A DNA stretch of 64,000 bases from Sphaerolaimus hirsutus (lineage: Eukaryota; Nematoda; Chromadorea; Monhysterida; Sphaerolaimidae), in the NCBI GenBank assembly GCA_964036195.1, contig OZ038450.1:3164701-3228700 (forward strand), read 5' to 3'. Under the pieces are notes generated by a model, which saw only the letters and a list, made by a program, of their open reading frames with translations, did no database searches and was not told where the DNA came from. The first letter of the stretch is position 1. Each line of letters opens with the position of its first letter. Of the stretch, positions 36,570 through 48,002 are shown piece after piece. Made by a program: the position numbers and the translations under genes.

Positions 36570-36690
36570 CAGGTTTAAAAGACTGTGAAATGACACTTTA
36601 TTTTTTCAAATGTCATGAGAAATGTAAAATACCTGGAAAACGGGACACTTTACATACTACATGACATGTGACAACGTGCAGGACTGGTGC
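36570..36690. mobile_element. Diverged foldback element of the CWG type
   Basis: Reiterated ATGTCAT words and right end GTGCAGGACTGGTGCCAG; short and decayed. Confidence 0.3.
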
Positions 36691-36910
36691 CAGATTGCAA
36701 GAAACGATCCAAAATTGCGAGATTGCAAGAAGGGCTGGTCCCAGAAACGATCCGAATCGTTGCCCGGTACTTTTTGAACACACTTAGTTATAGGTATTTA
36801 TTTGTCCTGCACCCAGTAGCCACAAGGCATAAGTTAAGTATTGAAGAGATGTAAGCAAACAGCTGTGATGCACGCTTAGAAAAGCACAGATGTACTTTTG
36901 CACTATTGAT

Positions 36911-37940
36911 CAGGGTTGGCAAAATCTCAGAAAAGAATAAAAATAAAATAAAAATAAAATGGAAAAATGAAGAATAAAATAAAATAAAATAAAATGGAAA
37001 ATTTCAAAATAAAAATAAAAATTGTATAAAAATTCAAATTATTGTAAAATTTTTGTAAAATTGTATACAAATTCATATTTTTGTAAAAATAGTATAAAAA
37101 TTCATATTTTTTGTAAAAATTTTTTCTGTTGTTTATAGTTCAACCTGTTCATTTGCGGAGCTGGGGCAGTCCCAAGCCATGTAAAGTGTCAAAATGTCAT
37201 ATGAAATGGAATGGAAAGTGTTAATTTTCATGAAAATGTTAAGTAAAGTGTCAATTGTCATGACAAATATAAATTAAAGTGGAAACTGTAAAGCAAATTG
37301 TATCCAAATCTTATTTTTTTGAATCCAAATCTTGTTGTTTTTGTGACCAAATCTTATGTGAACATTTGGATACAAAAACATAAGATTTGGATACAAAAAT
37401 ATAAGGTTTGGATACCAAAACATAAGATTCAGATACAAGATTTACACTCTGCATGACATTTGTCATGACAATTATACTTTGCTTGACATTTGAGATGCCA
37501 ATTGACACTTTACTACATTTGTCAGGACAATTGACACTTTGCATGATGTTTTACAAATGCGCCCAGCACACTCCAGTAATCCTTCTACTGAAAATGCAAA
37601 CCATTCTTATCCATAATTGTAACTTAACACTTGCAACTAGCTAACAATACCTACTGCATGCAACTGTTGCAAAGTAATGGAAAAATTTGTCACACGTTTT
37701 TCATGTTTAGGTCTAATTATCACATTTTTCTGACCTTGCATGCAAGATTCTGATTTTTTGTAAAATTTCTGTAAAATTTTTGTAAAATTTTTGTAAAATG
37801 GTCCATTTTATTATTTTATTATTATTATGGAATAAAATATAATAAAATAAAATGAAACAAGAATAAAATAAAAATAAAATACATTTTTATACAATTTTTA
37901 TACAATTTGTATACAAATGATTTTTATAAAACCAACCCTG
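36911..37940. mobile_element. hAT MITE, CAGGGTTGG TIR, AATAAA/TAAAATG words
   Basis: Perfect duplication CTATTGAT at 36903-36910 and 37941-37948. Contains the foldback 37164-37573. Confidence 0.85.
37164..37573. mobile_element. CWG foldback element nested in a hAT MITE
   Basis: Left end GGGGCAGTCCCAAGCC after CTG. Right end is a diverged form ending GCCCAGCACACTCCAG. The interior alternates ATGTCA/TGACAT words with ATCCAAATCTTAT words. A near copy lies at 39293-39774. Confidence 0.5.
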
Positions 37941-38154
37941 CTATTGATGAAGCCCTCCTCTGAAATTGTTTTATGTTTCACTAGTTTACATGTAAATACT
38001 TAGTTTTCCAGTACATATTCATTGTGAAGCGACTTAGAGTTGCAATATCCATAAAACTTTCAAGGGGCAAAGAAATTGAGATACAAATGCACATACATTA
38101 AGGCACTTAATGCTTTGTTTAAGTAGGGAAAGTTTAGAGAAAGATGCACACAAC

Positions 38155-38419
38155 TAGTGATGTGAAAAGCGCCAGGACTTTGGCGCCAAGCGCCATGGCG
38201 CTGTTTGCTTTGGCGCTAGCGCCAAGCGCCAAGTTCCAGCGCCAGGCGTTTTGTTCCTGGCGCCAGGCAAAAATAGAGCCAAGCGCCAAAAGCGCCATGG
38301 CCCTTTTCATGGGCACGGCGCCAAGCGCCAATGGCGCCACAGCAATATAGCGCCAAGCGCCAAAAGCGCCATGACGTTTTTTGTTTTGGCGCTAGCGCCA
38401 TCGCTTTGTTACATCACTA
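38155..38419. mobile_element. hAT MITE, TAGTGATG TIR, GCGCCA words
   Basis: Duplication CACACAAC / CACACTAC (one mismatch). Interior is GCGCCAAGCGCCAAAAGCGCC-like words. Confidence 0.75.
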
Positions 38420-39055
38420 CACACTACACATATGTTCCCGCTATAACTCTAATAATGTAGGAAATGTGTTATAAATAAAAACAAAAATAGCCCAACAGCT
38501 TATTTGCTCGCATCTAGCGCAAGGGGACGCACCGGTAAAAAGGGCACTCATATTTATCTACACACGATAAATAAAATAAAATACACGGGACGCGCGTTAG
38601 CGAAAGTCGGGAACTGGCGCTTCTTAAGACGATAAAATGGCGCTGACCGTTTTTCAGGGTAGAAGCTACCTGTGTGTTTTCGATGTGTGTGGTGGGTTAA
38701 CTTGGAGCCCATTTTCAGCTTTATTACATATAGCAAATCCTATAATAAGACGCCTCCCTTGAATAACTCCCCTTGAATAAATCTCAAATGTTTGACCACC
38801 TGATGAAAAAATATAGTACCTCTCGAATAACTCCACCCCCTACGATAATAACTCTGCGATGGGCGGACGATTCTGATAAACGTGAATTTTGGTTGAGGTG
38901 CTTAGATTGATATTGAATAGTTAAATTATACTCGAATATATTGTTTACCAGTACAATTGATTGCATATTTTTTCAAATCCTGAACAAAAATCACACGCAC
39001 CCCTTGAATAACTTTGCAATTAAAAAACTTAACTGCAACTTAACTGCTTTGGGAC

Positions 39056-40049
39056 CAGGAATGGCATAATCTCAGAAAAAAATAAAAATAAAATAAAATG
39101 GAAAATGTAAGAATAAAATAAAATGGAAAATTTCAAAATAAAGTTAAAAATTGTATAAAAATTCTAATTTTTGTACTTTTTTTGTAAAATTGTATAAAAA
39201 TTCGTATTTTTGTAAAATTGTATAAACATTCATATTTTTTGTAAAATTGTTATCTTGTTGCACATGGTTCAACCTGTTGATTCGCAGAGCTGGGGCAGTC
39301 CCAAGCCCCGTAAACTGCCAAATGTCATATGAAATGTCATGCAAAGTGTCAATTGTCATGCCAAATGTTAAGTAAGGTGTCAATTGTCATGACAAATATA
39401 AATTAAAGTGGCAACTGTCAAGCAAATTGTATCCAAATCTTGTGTTTTGTATCCAAACATTGTTGTTGTTTTTGTATCCAAATCTTGTTGTTGTTTTTGT
39501 TTCCAAATCTTATGTGACCATTTGGATACAAAAACATAAGATTCAGATAACAAAACATAAGATTTGGATACAAAAACATAAGATTCATATAACAAAACAT
39601 AAGATTTGGATACCAAAACATAAGATTTGGATACACAATTTATTCTTTGCATGACATTTGTCATGACAATTGACACTTTGCTTGACATTTGAGATGTCAA
39701 TTGACTCTTTATTTTACATTTGTCATGACAATTAACACTTTGCATTACATTTTACAAATGTGCCCAGCACACTCCAGTAGTCCCTCTAATGAAAATGCAA
39801 ACCATTAATATCAATAATTGTAACTTCACACTTGCAACTAGCTAACAATACCTACTGCATGCAACTTCTGCAAAGTTATGGAAAAATTTCTCAAGCGTTT
39901 TCTAAGATTTTTGTAAAATGGTTCATTTTATTATTTTATTAACATTTGGAATAAAATAAAATAAAATAAAATGAAACAAAAATAAAATTAAAATAAAATA
40001 CATTTTTATACAATTTGTATACGAATGATTTTTATAAAACCAACCCTGT
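39056..40049. mobile_element. hAT MITE, second copy of the 36.9-kb element
   Basis: Duplication TTTGGGAC at 39048-39055 and 40050-40057. Same interior and same nested foldback as the first copy but a different target, so it moved after the nesting. Confidence 0.8.
39293..39774. mobile_element. CWG foldback element, paralogue of the one at 37.2 kb
   Basis: Same ends and word composition as the 37164-37573 copy and nested at the same place in the second copy of the same hAT MITE, so the two were duplicated together. Confidence 0.5.
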
Positions 40050-40770
40050 TTTGGGACTTATCAGATGATTTTATTTTAACTGAGTAGGAGAAAATATATC
40101 ACATGCGGTGGGACGAGCGGAACACCGCAGAGTCCCAGCTTAGGTAATGATGGCGAATAATCCGTGTAACCCGGAAATTAAGTAAATACAATTTCCGAGA
40201 AGTCTAAAATTTGTCAAGTGTAGAAACAAGGAAAACTGGAAACAAGGAAAGGTCTCATAAAATCAAATTTAGTTTTTCTTATAAACTCCGAAATTTTCAG
40301 TTTCCAGAAAGAAAATGAGTACTAGAGTCTAAAGATTTCTAGAGTTAACGTACGCAGGCATTATTATCATTTCGGCTGTTTCAGAAATGTTAATTAATAA
40401 AAATAAAAATAAAAACATTCAATAATAATAAACATGGTGTTGCCACTTCACAAAGTTCATGTGGCGAAATAGTTACAACATAGTTAGGTAATGGTGGTTT
40501 TCTATCACTACTCATTGTATACGTATGAATTTATTTACCTAGTGATAAAATGGTTAATATTTTTTTATCAAAAACGGTTTCTGGTCCACGGTGTTAGAAA
40601 AATTCAAAATGCTTACAAATGTATTGGGATGAAATCAGGAAATAAAATGAATATACAGCACTACACGCACAAACATATTTTTGAGTTTCCCTGAATGAGA
40701 AGTCCGTTGACTACTGCCGACGGTGATAAATAAGTATTTATTTACCCATTGATTATCGTTATAATAACAG

Positions 40771-40902
40771 GGGGCGGTCCCGCACCGCAATGTCAAGTGT
40801 CATGCAAAATGTCAAGTGTTCAGTAATAAAGTTTTTTTTGATAAACAATTTCCACGACATTTGACAACAGACATGACACTTTACAGGGTGCGGAACTGCC
40901 AC
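40771..40902 (-). mobile_element. CWG foldback element, intergenic
   Basis: CAG at 40768-40770 and 40903-40905. Ends GGGGCGGTCCCGCACC and GGTGCGGAACTGCCAC. Not inside a recognised exon. Confidence 0.6.
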
Positions 40903-41109
40903 CAGATATGTTCAAAACATATTGATCACTTGGAAATATCGGTTCTCAACTTGTGTGGCGCAACAAAAATGATAGAAAACAATGAAAACACGTCCTCACA
41001 ATTCACATCCCTCCAGCCAAAATAAAACAGCAAAATTCAGACCAAACGCCATGTCAAAGTCCTCAAATTAGCTCCTCTGAAAAGAGAAAATAAAATTCAG
41101 TGTTGCAAA

Positions 41110-44100
41110 ATGGATGTGCTGATTCAACTAATATCTATAGTGTTGCGTGGATTAATGCTGGGCATACTGGGCGCCATTGTCGCATTGCAAATATTCGGGG
41201 GCTGTTGGGGCAGAAAAAAGTCAGGTGAATGATTAAAAAGTCCAAATTTTGTCGATTTCTTTTTAATGTACCGTATAATACATATTTATGTTATCGGCGG
41301 CATCTGATGTTCACGTTTGTCACAGTATTGAATAAACGCTGATTTCTGAAAATGATTAAAATTCTGATACTATTTATAGCGCAATTGATACACCTGTCGC
41401 CGACATATTATTTCACAAGACTTACCTAGGTATTACCTAAGTTTATTGCAGTCATTGTTATTGCAGCTGAGAAGTCTAGCTGTTTGAGAACTTTATTTTT
41501 CGTCGTGAATGTAGAAAGTGACCCACATATTCTTAAGAAATGCTTACCTATCAGGAGAAAAACGAGTGTGGTCATTCTGACATACAGGGTGCGGCAATTT
41601 AGACCTGCCCTCTAGATTTCGAATAACTTGTCACTGGGTAATCGGATAAATGTCAAATTTGAAGTCAACATTAACAACTAAATAGGAAAGGATCCCTGAA
41701 AAAACGGCTGCGATAGCTCCACTCGTTGACAAGTTATTCACGCGAACGCGTAATTGTCACTTTTCCACCACCTTGTGATATCGTTCAAACGAGATTGACT
41801 TCTCGGGACCGGGATCTGGAATCTGGATCGGATTGTTTTTTGCAGGGTTTTTTTCTGATTTTCTTTTCGCAGCTGCATGCGCAAATGCGTGCACGCCCGC
41901 CACCAATTCGCTATGCCCATAAGGAAATCGGTAGGCGCTTGCGTAATTGGTCGTAAAGCTAGGAGGTGGAAACGTGACAATTACACGTTTCCATGAATAA
42001 CTTGAGAACGAGTGGAGCTATCACATCCATATCTTCAGGGATCCTTTCCTATTTAGTTGTTAATGTTGACCTCAAATATTACATTTATCCGACCACCCAA
42101 TGACAAGTTATTCGAAATCTAGAGCGCAGGTCTAAATTGCCGCACCCTGTATATTGTGCACTTTAGCAGGTTGTGGAAACTGACAAGCACAAAGGTGAAA
42201 CTGAAATTGAAAACTTGTAAGTGACTTCAAAAAAGTCCAGTACTTTAACAACTCTGCTGGCGCTATCCCGCTCAACAGTTATATATTGCAAAAATGCACT
42301 GTGCAAGCTGTAATTGTACTTTGTATACCCTGGAAATCGACGAACGAACGACGAATTCTAACAGAATCTGTCCCAACGGCGCAGATCATGACTCTAAAAC
42401 GAAAAACACGGCAACGAGAACATCGACGGGCACTGGCAGCGGTGCTGGAGTGCCTCCAATAACGACAAATGTCAGGTTTGTTTCTGGTAAAATTGAGCCT
42501 AATGCTGCGATTACAGCTCTGGCATAAAATTGACCACGGCATAAAATTGACCGTAAAATTGATTTTGGGCGTAAAATTAACTACATATGAATGGATAAAG
42601 ATACGACATTGTTATTTCAGTCAAAGAAAGCTTAGATGCAGACGTTTCTTGTGTCCAAAGCTCATGAGTTTACTTTAATCGTACTGTGAGTTATGATTTT
42701 TAGCACAATTTTGTCAATTATGCGCTGTAAGTTGCGTAAAATTGGGGCGTAAAATTAAAAAAAAATTTGTCCCAAAATTCATAACTTCTATAATGTACAA
42801 TTAAAATAAACTGATGAGCTTTGGACACAAGCAACATCAGCATGTGCGCTTTCTTTGACTGAAATTATAGCGCCAAATCCATTCACCTGTGATTAATTTT
42901 ACGCCAAAAATTCAATTTTACGCCCAGTCAATTTTACGCCAGGGCTGTAATCGCGGCGTTACTGAGTAAAGAAAAGTTCACGAGAAAGTTAAATTATGCC
43001 AATGGCGCCATGGATGTCAGAAGCGCTATGGTGTTTTGTGGACCACAGCAACACGATGGTCCCATGCGCTATTGATTGTCGTTATTGGCGCATTTTGGCG
43101 CCATAAAAAGCTGGCGTCAGGCGTTAATAACGCCACCAGAATTAGTTTTGGCGCTAGCGCCAGGGCTATGGCACTATAAATATTATATAACTAGTCCTCA
43201 CCCAAATCCAGAAAACGGTGTAAACTCTATTATTATTGACTGATCTTAGGTGCCTATTATACGCAACGGATATTTTACGTGCCTAATGGGCACCTAGAAG
43301 GTATTTTAACTAAGTGCAGCACAAGCACCATAACAAAAAAAAACACAATAAAAATCCCGGCAGTCAAGCGCCATCGCGGGTCACGTCGCGTTTCTCATCT
43401 CACTCGGAGTTTCCCGGTGGGCCGGCGCCCGTGCCCGGCGCGCTGGGCATCAACAAAGACAGACAGGGCGTGGACAATAGAGTTGTTAAAAGTACCCAAC
43501 TTTTTTTTAAGAGTATACGTAAACGTAAAGTACCTAGGTATTTATTTTTTACTCACCCACTGAGTACAGAAAGAGTTAAGTTTTTTTTTACTTTGCTCAA
43601 GAATAAATTAGAGTAAAATAAACACCTTCCCGGTCACGTCCGGCACCCTATTTTTGATGACACTTGTGACATCCTATCTCCAGTTCTATGGTGCGCCAGA
43701 AGCTGAAACTTGGGGGAAATATTGACGGAACCCCCCTCTACTTCGCATAAATTTGGGGGGTCGCGGCGACCCCTTTAGAGGGTGGGTCGCCATAAGTACA
43801 AAATTTTTATTGGCTTTTCTGGTGTCCCTCACAGGTCCGGCACCCACTGATTTTTTAGCTGTGGGAGGGCTATAAATCTAAAATTTTGGGGATGTGTTAC
43901 CAACACCCCTCCCCTACTATACACTATTCAAAAATGTGAGATTAATGTGAAAAAATTCTAAAATTTTCTCTTATTCTCTAAAAAACATGACCACCCAATA
44001 GATGGATGACAAATAATTCACTTTTTGGAACTTTTTTATCAGACACTTGCAAAGCTGGTTTACAATACTTTAAAGTGAAGGGGTTGATGATTGAAGTTAT

Positions 44101-45464
44101 GTAAAGAACCACACCTCTAAAACGCCTGCATTGCAAAATTTACTTGGGGGGAATTTCAAAGTGTAAATTTTGTAAATTTTTGTTCCTGAAATGATGTCAT
44201 TATGGTGTCATAAAATTCCCCCTAAGTAAATTTTGCAATGCAGGAATTTTAGAGGTATGGTTCTTTACATAACTTTAATCATCTAACCCTTCCGTTTAAA
44301 GTATCATAAACCAGCTCTTCAAGTGTCTAATAAAAAAGTTCCAAAAACTGAATTGTTTGTCATCCATCTATTGGGTGGTCATGTCAATGGGACAGTCGAT
44401 TTTTTCAATGAAACGAAATCGCTCGAAAAGAGACCCTGCAAAGCAAGCGATTTTTCAACTTGTAAAATAAAATACGTGTATCCAATTGCATCTTTAATCG
44501 CTTTATTTCACATTAATCGCGCATTTTCTACACTAGTGTTCATTTTTGAACCAGAAACCAGTGACGGACCCGATGGGACATTTTTTTTCAATGAAATGAA
44601 ATTGAGCCGCGGCAACCGGGAATTTAGTGAGTCGCCGGAGGCCGCCCTGAGGGGGTATAGTAGGAGAGGGTGTTGTCTATACTCCCCCCAAATTGCAGCT
44701 CTTTATCACCCCCACAGCTGGAGGTATGGCATCCGAAGTGTCGCAAAATAAAGTGGCTGCCGGACCTGTGTGGGACACTCAAAAAGCCAAAAAAAAAACT
44801 TTGCGTATACGGCAACCCACCCAGTAGCGGGTCGCCGTGGCTTACCCCATTGATGCAGCGTAGAGGGGGGTTGCAAGTATATACCCCCCATTTTCAGCTT
44901 TCTACTCCGCCTGCAGCGGGAGTTGGGGCACCCGAAGTGAAATCAAAAATAGGGTGCCGGACCTGACCGGGAAGGTGTTTACGTTGTTTTCCAGAGAGAG
45001 TTAATGCGAGTATTTTTTTCTCTCAGGAAAGCGTAAAAAACGAGTGAAATTACTTTTTCTTGCTGGAAAATGTAGGATGAATGTGTTTTCATTATGATGA
45101 AGCATTATGAATGTTTACACTAGACAACAAAAATGTGTTTTCATTCTTTATGAATGAAGTAGGTATTCTTTATGAAAAGCAGGGCTCGAATCTCAAAAAT
45201 ACTATTTCTGTACTCACAAAAATTACTCTACTCTACTCTCAAAAAGTAAGCGTACGGGCGAGTACAGATACTTTTTCAAAGTATGCATATGCGTATTTAC
45301 TCGGTACTCAAAAAGCGTACTTTTTGAGTAAAAGTAAATACTCATCAACAACTGTGGTGGACAAACAGCAAGGCAACGAGGATAACGTAGCCGCCGTGGT
45401 AGTGCAGCCAGCCGCCGTGGTTCAACCGGTCGCGGCGGTTCAACCGATCCCGGCGCAGGCGTGA
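41110..45464 (+). CDS. Unrecognised single-pass membrane protein, exon 3 split by a hAT MITE
   Basis: Exon 1 is 41110-41219, exon 2 is 42365-42475, exon 3 is 43364-43477 and resumes at 45365-45464 after a 1.9-kb transposon. Phases agree (2, 2). Exon 1 gives a signal-anchor or signal peptide (LISIVLRGLMLGILGAIVAL) followed by a juxtamembrane CWGRKK. The rest is Ser/Thr/Gly/Pro-rich: TRTSTGTGSGAGVPPITT, then FPGGPAPVPGALGINKDRQG, then a Gln/Val/Pro repeat (VVVQPAAVVQPVAAVQP). No enzyme domain is visible. Donors are GTCAGG and GTTTGT; acceptors are TCTAACAG and CCCGGCAG. After the transposon the frame continues to TGA at 45462, but a GTGAGA donor at 45461 could instead extend the gene to 46.2 kb. 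Joining of exons 1 and 2 is the weakest step. Function is unknown. Confidence 0.45.
41585..42149. mobile_element. mariner-like foldback, CAGGGTGCGGCAATTTAGAC ends
   Basis: Flanked by TA at 41583-41584 and 42150-42151. Arms of about 170 bp pair well (TTTCGAATAACTTGTCA). TA target and CAGGG end fit Tc1/mariner MITEs. Lies in intron 1 of the membrane-protein gene. Confidence 0.65.
42508..42953. mobile_element. Foldback with GCGTAAAATTGAC words
   Basis: Ends CGATTACAGCTCTGGC and GCCAGGGCTGTAATCG. Arms about 200 bp. Lies in intron 2 of the membrane-protein gene. Confidence 0.65.
43478..45356. mobile_element. hAT MITE inserted in a coding exon
   Basis: Perfect 8-bp duplication GTGGACAA at 43470-43477 and 45357-45364. 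TIR TAGAGTTGTT / CACAGTTGTT. Removing the element and one duplication joins ...GTG GAC AA to A CAG CAA and keeps the frame of the membrane-protein gene. Confidence 0.8.
43619..44981. mobile_element. Two-lobed large foldback element, inverted copy, nested
   Basis: Near-full copy of 2327-3711 in the opposite orientation, nested in the hAT MITE 43478-45356. Confidence 0.65.
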
Positions 45465-45547
45465 GATTTAATTTGCCCGACACTTTTGTCGGGCCGCCCG
45501 ATTAATTGGATTTGAAATTTTACGTTGCCCGATTTAACGTGGTTGAG

Positions 45548-45720
45548 ATGCCAGTCCGGCACACTGTAGTTGTATGTTATGTAAAAAGTCAAATGTCAGG
45601 CGAAGCGTAGAATGTCATCAAAAAAAAAGAAAATTCGTCGTTTTCAGTGACATTTTGCTCGACTTTTACTTTTACATGATATTTGAAAACTTTTCATATG
45701 ACAGGGTGCGGGACTGGCAC
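45548..45720 (-). mobile_element. CWG foldback element, left of an abutting pair
   Basis: Right end GTGCGGGACTGGCAC followed by CTG at 45721-45723, which is shared with the next element. Left end ATGCCAGTCCGGCACAC. Confidence 0.55.
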
Positions 45721-45723
45721 CTG

Positions 45724-45879
45724 GGCCTAATCCCAGACCTTGTAAAATGTCAGAATTTTTTACCTATGTAAATGTTTTACTGGATTGTGGACATTTTTCG
45801 TGACATTTTACACGACTTTCGACAGTTTGCATCACATTTCAAATTTTACAAAGCATTTCACAGGGTCGGGAACTGGCAC
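45724..45879 (-). mobile_element. CWG foldback element, right of an abutting pair
   Basis: CTG flanks both sides (45721-45723 and 45880-45882). Ends GGCCTAATCCCAGACC and GGTCGGGAACTGGCAC. Confidence 0.6.
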
Positions 45880-45890
45880 CTGATTACCGT

Positions 45891-46063
45891 ATTTCTTCTA
45901 ATAGAAGAGCGCCGTTCTATTTTTGTCGTCAACTTTTTTACCAGCCGTTCTATTGGACGCAGCCGTTCTATTGTTTTCGTGAGTGAAAAAAAGGTCAAAA
46001 CCAGCCGTTCTATTGGTGGTGCGTTGTATTGGAGGTATGCCGTTCTATTAGAAGAAATACGGT
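45891..46063. mobile_element. TACCGTATTTCTTCTAATA element
   Basis: TIR TACCGTATTTCTTCTAATAG with four reiterations of CCGTTCTATT inside. Related ends at 33352 and 34030 bound a longer, diverged copy. Confidence 0.55.
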
Positions 46064-46185
46064 AGCACCAGAACCAGCCCCAGTGTTATAACTCCCCCCC
46101 CCCGAAAAGCATTGAATTGAGCAACGTGGCAACCTCATACACAATAAATCGACCCGCCCAAAGGAGTGTGGGGTAAATTAAACCG

Positions 46186-46293
46186 GTGGAGAAAGCCGAC
46201 AACGTTACGCAAGTGCAAAATGCCACGCACGTGCAAGTGGAGGAGAGACCCGACAATGTCACGCAGCATAAGAAAAGTGATGAGCGTCGGTAG
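46186..46293 (+). CDS. Possible terminal exon, asparagine/valine-rich tail
   Basis: An open frame reads VEKADNVTQVQNATHVQVEE-RPDNVTQHKKSDERR and ends at TAG. It contains NVT and NAT glycosylation sequons and a DNVTQ repeat, so it looks like protein rather than random sequence. It could be the last exon of the membrane-protein gene at 41.1-45.5 kb if the GTGAGA donor at 45461 is used. I could not settle the acceptor. Confidence 0.25.
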   Translation: MEKADNVTQVQNATHVQVEERPDNVTQHKKSDERR

Positions 46294-46323
46294 TCGGGCT
46301 CGGGATGCGCTTTGTTTGGATTA

Positions 46324-46540
46324 CGGTATTTCCTCGAAATACCCCCAGGGGGGGTTTATTTTCTTCAGAGTGTAGGGGGGGTATTTTTCCCCATAAATTT
46401 TCGAAACAGAGAGTAATAAAGATGGGCTTTTACGTACCCAAAACTGGTAAGAAAGGGAGAGTAAAATGCACTTGCGGAACTGGCACCTGGGGGTATCGCG
46501 AGGGGTTAATTCAAGGGGGTATTTCGAAGGAATGCGGTAT
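46324..46540. mobile_element. CGTATTTC-TIR element, short
   Basis: Ends CGGTATTTCCTCGAAATACC and GGTATTTCGAAGGAATGCGG around a G-rich interior. Confidence 0.5.
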
Positions 46541-48002
46541 TTATTTAGTTCTTATGGTGTGCCCGTCTGCGTGATTTATTGGTGATTGTGCGCGCTAGTT
46601 GAACGGACGATGGATTTTTTTTTTTGCAAAAATCGTTTTTTGGGACAGAAAATATATGTAATTATTATACGCAATCCGCGTGAAAACTGGAAAGATGTTG
46701 ACACCATCGGGTAGTTTCGAAGCTGGTCTCAATTGCAAACACTCAAAAATTCAGAATCGGGTAAAAAATACAAAAAAATCAATTTGGAAATACGAAAACT
46801 CGTTGTTTTCTGGACATTTTGTCATCGTCATTGTTCAGGGAAATCGGTTGCGCCAAAGAAACGATGTGATAATTTATAGGTATATATTTATACTGAGATC
46901 GTGGAAAAACTGCTCCGTGGTGCATGCTGTTTATCACTAATCCCGGAAAAAATAAAAAAATATCATCTCTTTGGACTACTTTTTATGTGAGTATAAAAAT
47001 GTAGCACTAAACCGGAACTTCACAGCTTTGAAAAACAAGCAAATAAAACTAGTACTTTTATTGTGCCAATTCAATGCAAACACTGCCTAACAGTTTATTT
47101 GTTCACCGCAGTAAAATTTTTAACATGAACAATTTCAACCAGATAATCTGCTCATAAAGCCGATACAAATTTCTAAGCGATGCGAAAGGGCAATATGCGC
47201 TGAAAACAAAATATAAAAAAGTCATACATAATCGTTATAATACAAGCCATGTGACAAGTTTCTATGATCATAAAGAACAACAAAGCAAATCAAACTGAAT
47301 AAATGTAGTCTGAATAAAAGTGGACGATGTAATGTGATATTTTGTGAGCATTTGTGTGAAAATGCAGCGAGAAGCATGCAAACGTGAAACATCGTGAAAT
47401 AAAAAGAGCCCGGGAATGACTGGGGGGAAGTGGCGCTTGCACAGGCCTCAGGAACCAATTCCGCAAGTTGACAAGTGACAAAAAGTGCCCAGATACACTG
47501 GTCAAGTGACAAATTTTTTTTGAAGTGACATGGTTTTTATTTTTACTTCAGTTTCATTTTTACAACTTTACTAAGCCTAACTTTTCTCGTCACTTGTCCA
47601 CTTGTAGAATTGTCCCCTGTATGGTTGATTGAATAAAAATTTACCTCTGAAGACAATGTATTATAAATTGAATACATCCGACAAACAGACAAATAGATGC
47701 GAAATTTGCATTCAATAAAATCTGCATAAACAGAGCAAAATATGATATTACACTTAAATATATCGAAATGGATATTTGCGTGTGTACCTAAAGCAAATTC
47801 CGATGGAGAAAAACCACATTTTTGCATATTTACAACGCACGAATATAAACTGTATTCAATAAAAATATATATGGTTTTCATTCTTTTTTACCAACTATTT
47901 TTATCATATCACCAGTTATCAATTTACAAATATCACGCAACCGAGAGTAACGCCAAATCGATATATAACACTAAATATTTTTTTCTCAAAAAATTAAAAG
48001 TG
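46541..48002. other. Downstream of the DLC-like gene, no gene recognised
   Basis: A/T-rich 3' flank with a CAAGTGACAA foldback at 47.45-47.62 kb. A minus-strand AATAAA at about 47535 is a possible polyadenylation signal but is 470 bases from the stop. Confidence 0.3.
47451..47622. repeat. Foldback with CAAGTGACAA words
   Basis: Left CCAATTCCGCAAGTTGACAA pairs with right CACTTGTAGAATTG. Related interiors occur at 57867-58075 and 61437-61640, both inside DLC-like gene introns. Confidence 0.35.

Larger units (their letters stand above)
33173..36902. other. Intergenic repeats
   Basis: 33352-34032 is bounded by TACCGTATTTCTTCTAATA-type ends. 35045-35170 has two tandem copies of TATCATAGCTTTAACGAGAA. 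35725-35830 is a CGTATTTC fragment. No gene recognised. Confidence 0.35.
37949..41109. other. Intergenic repeats upstream of the membrane-protein gene
   Basis: MITEs at 38.2 and 39.1-40.0 kb and a foldback at 40.8 kb. 38745-39020 is CCCCTTGAATAACTCC-type sequence. Nothing protein-like. Confidence 0.35.
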
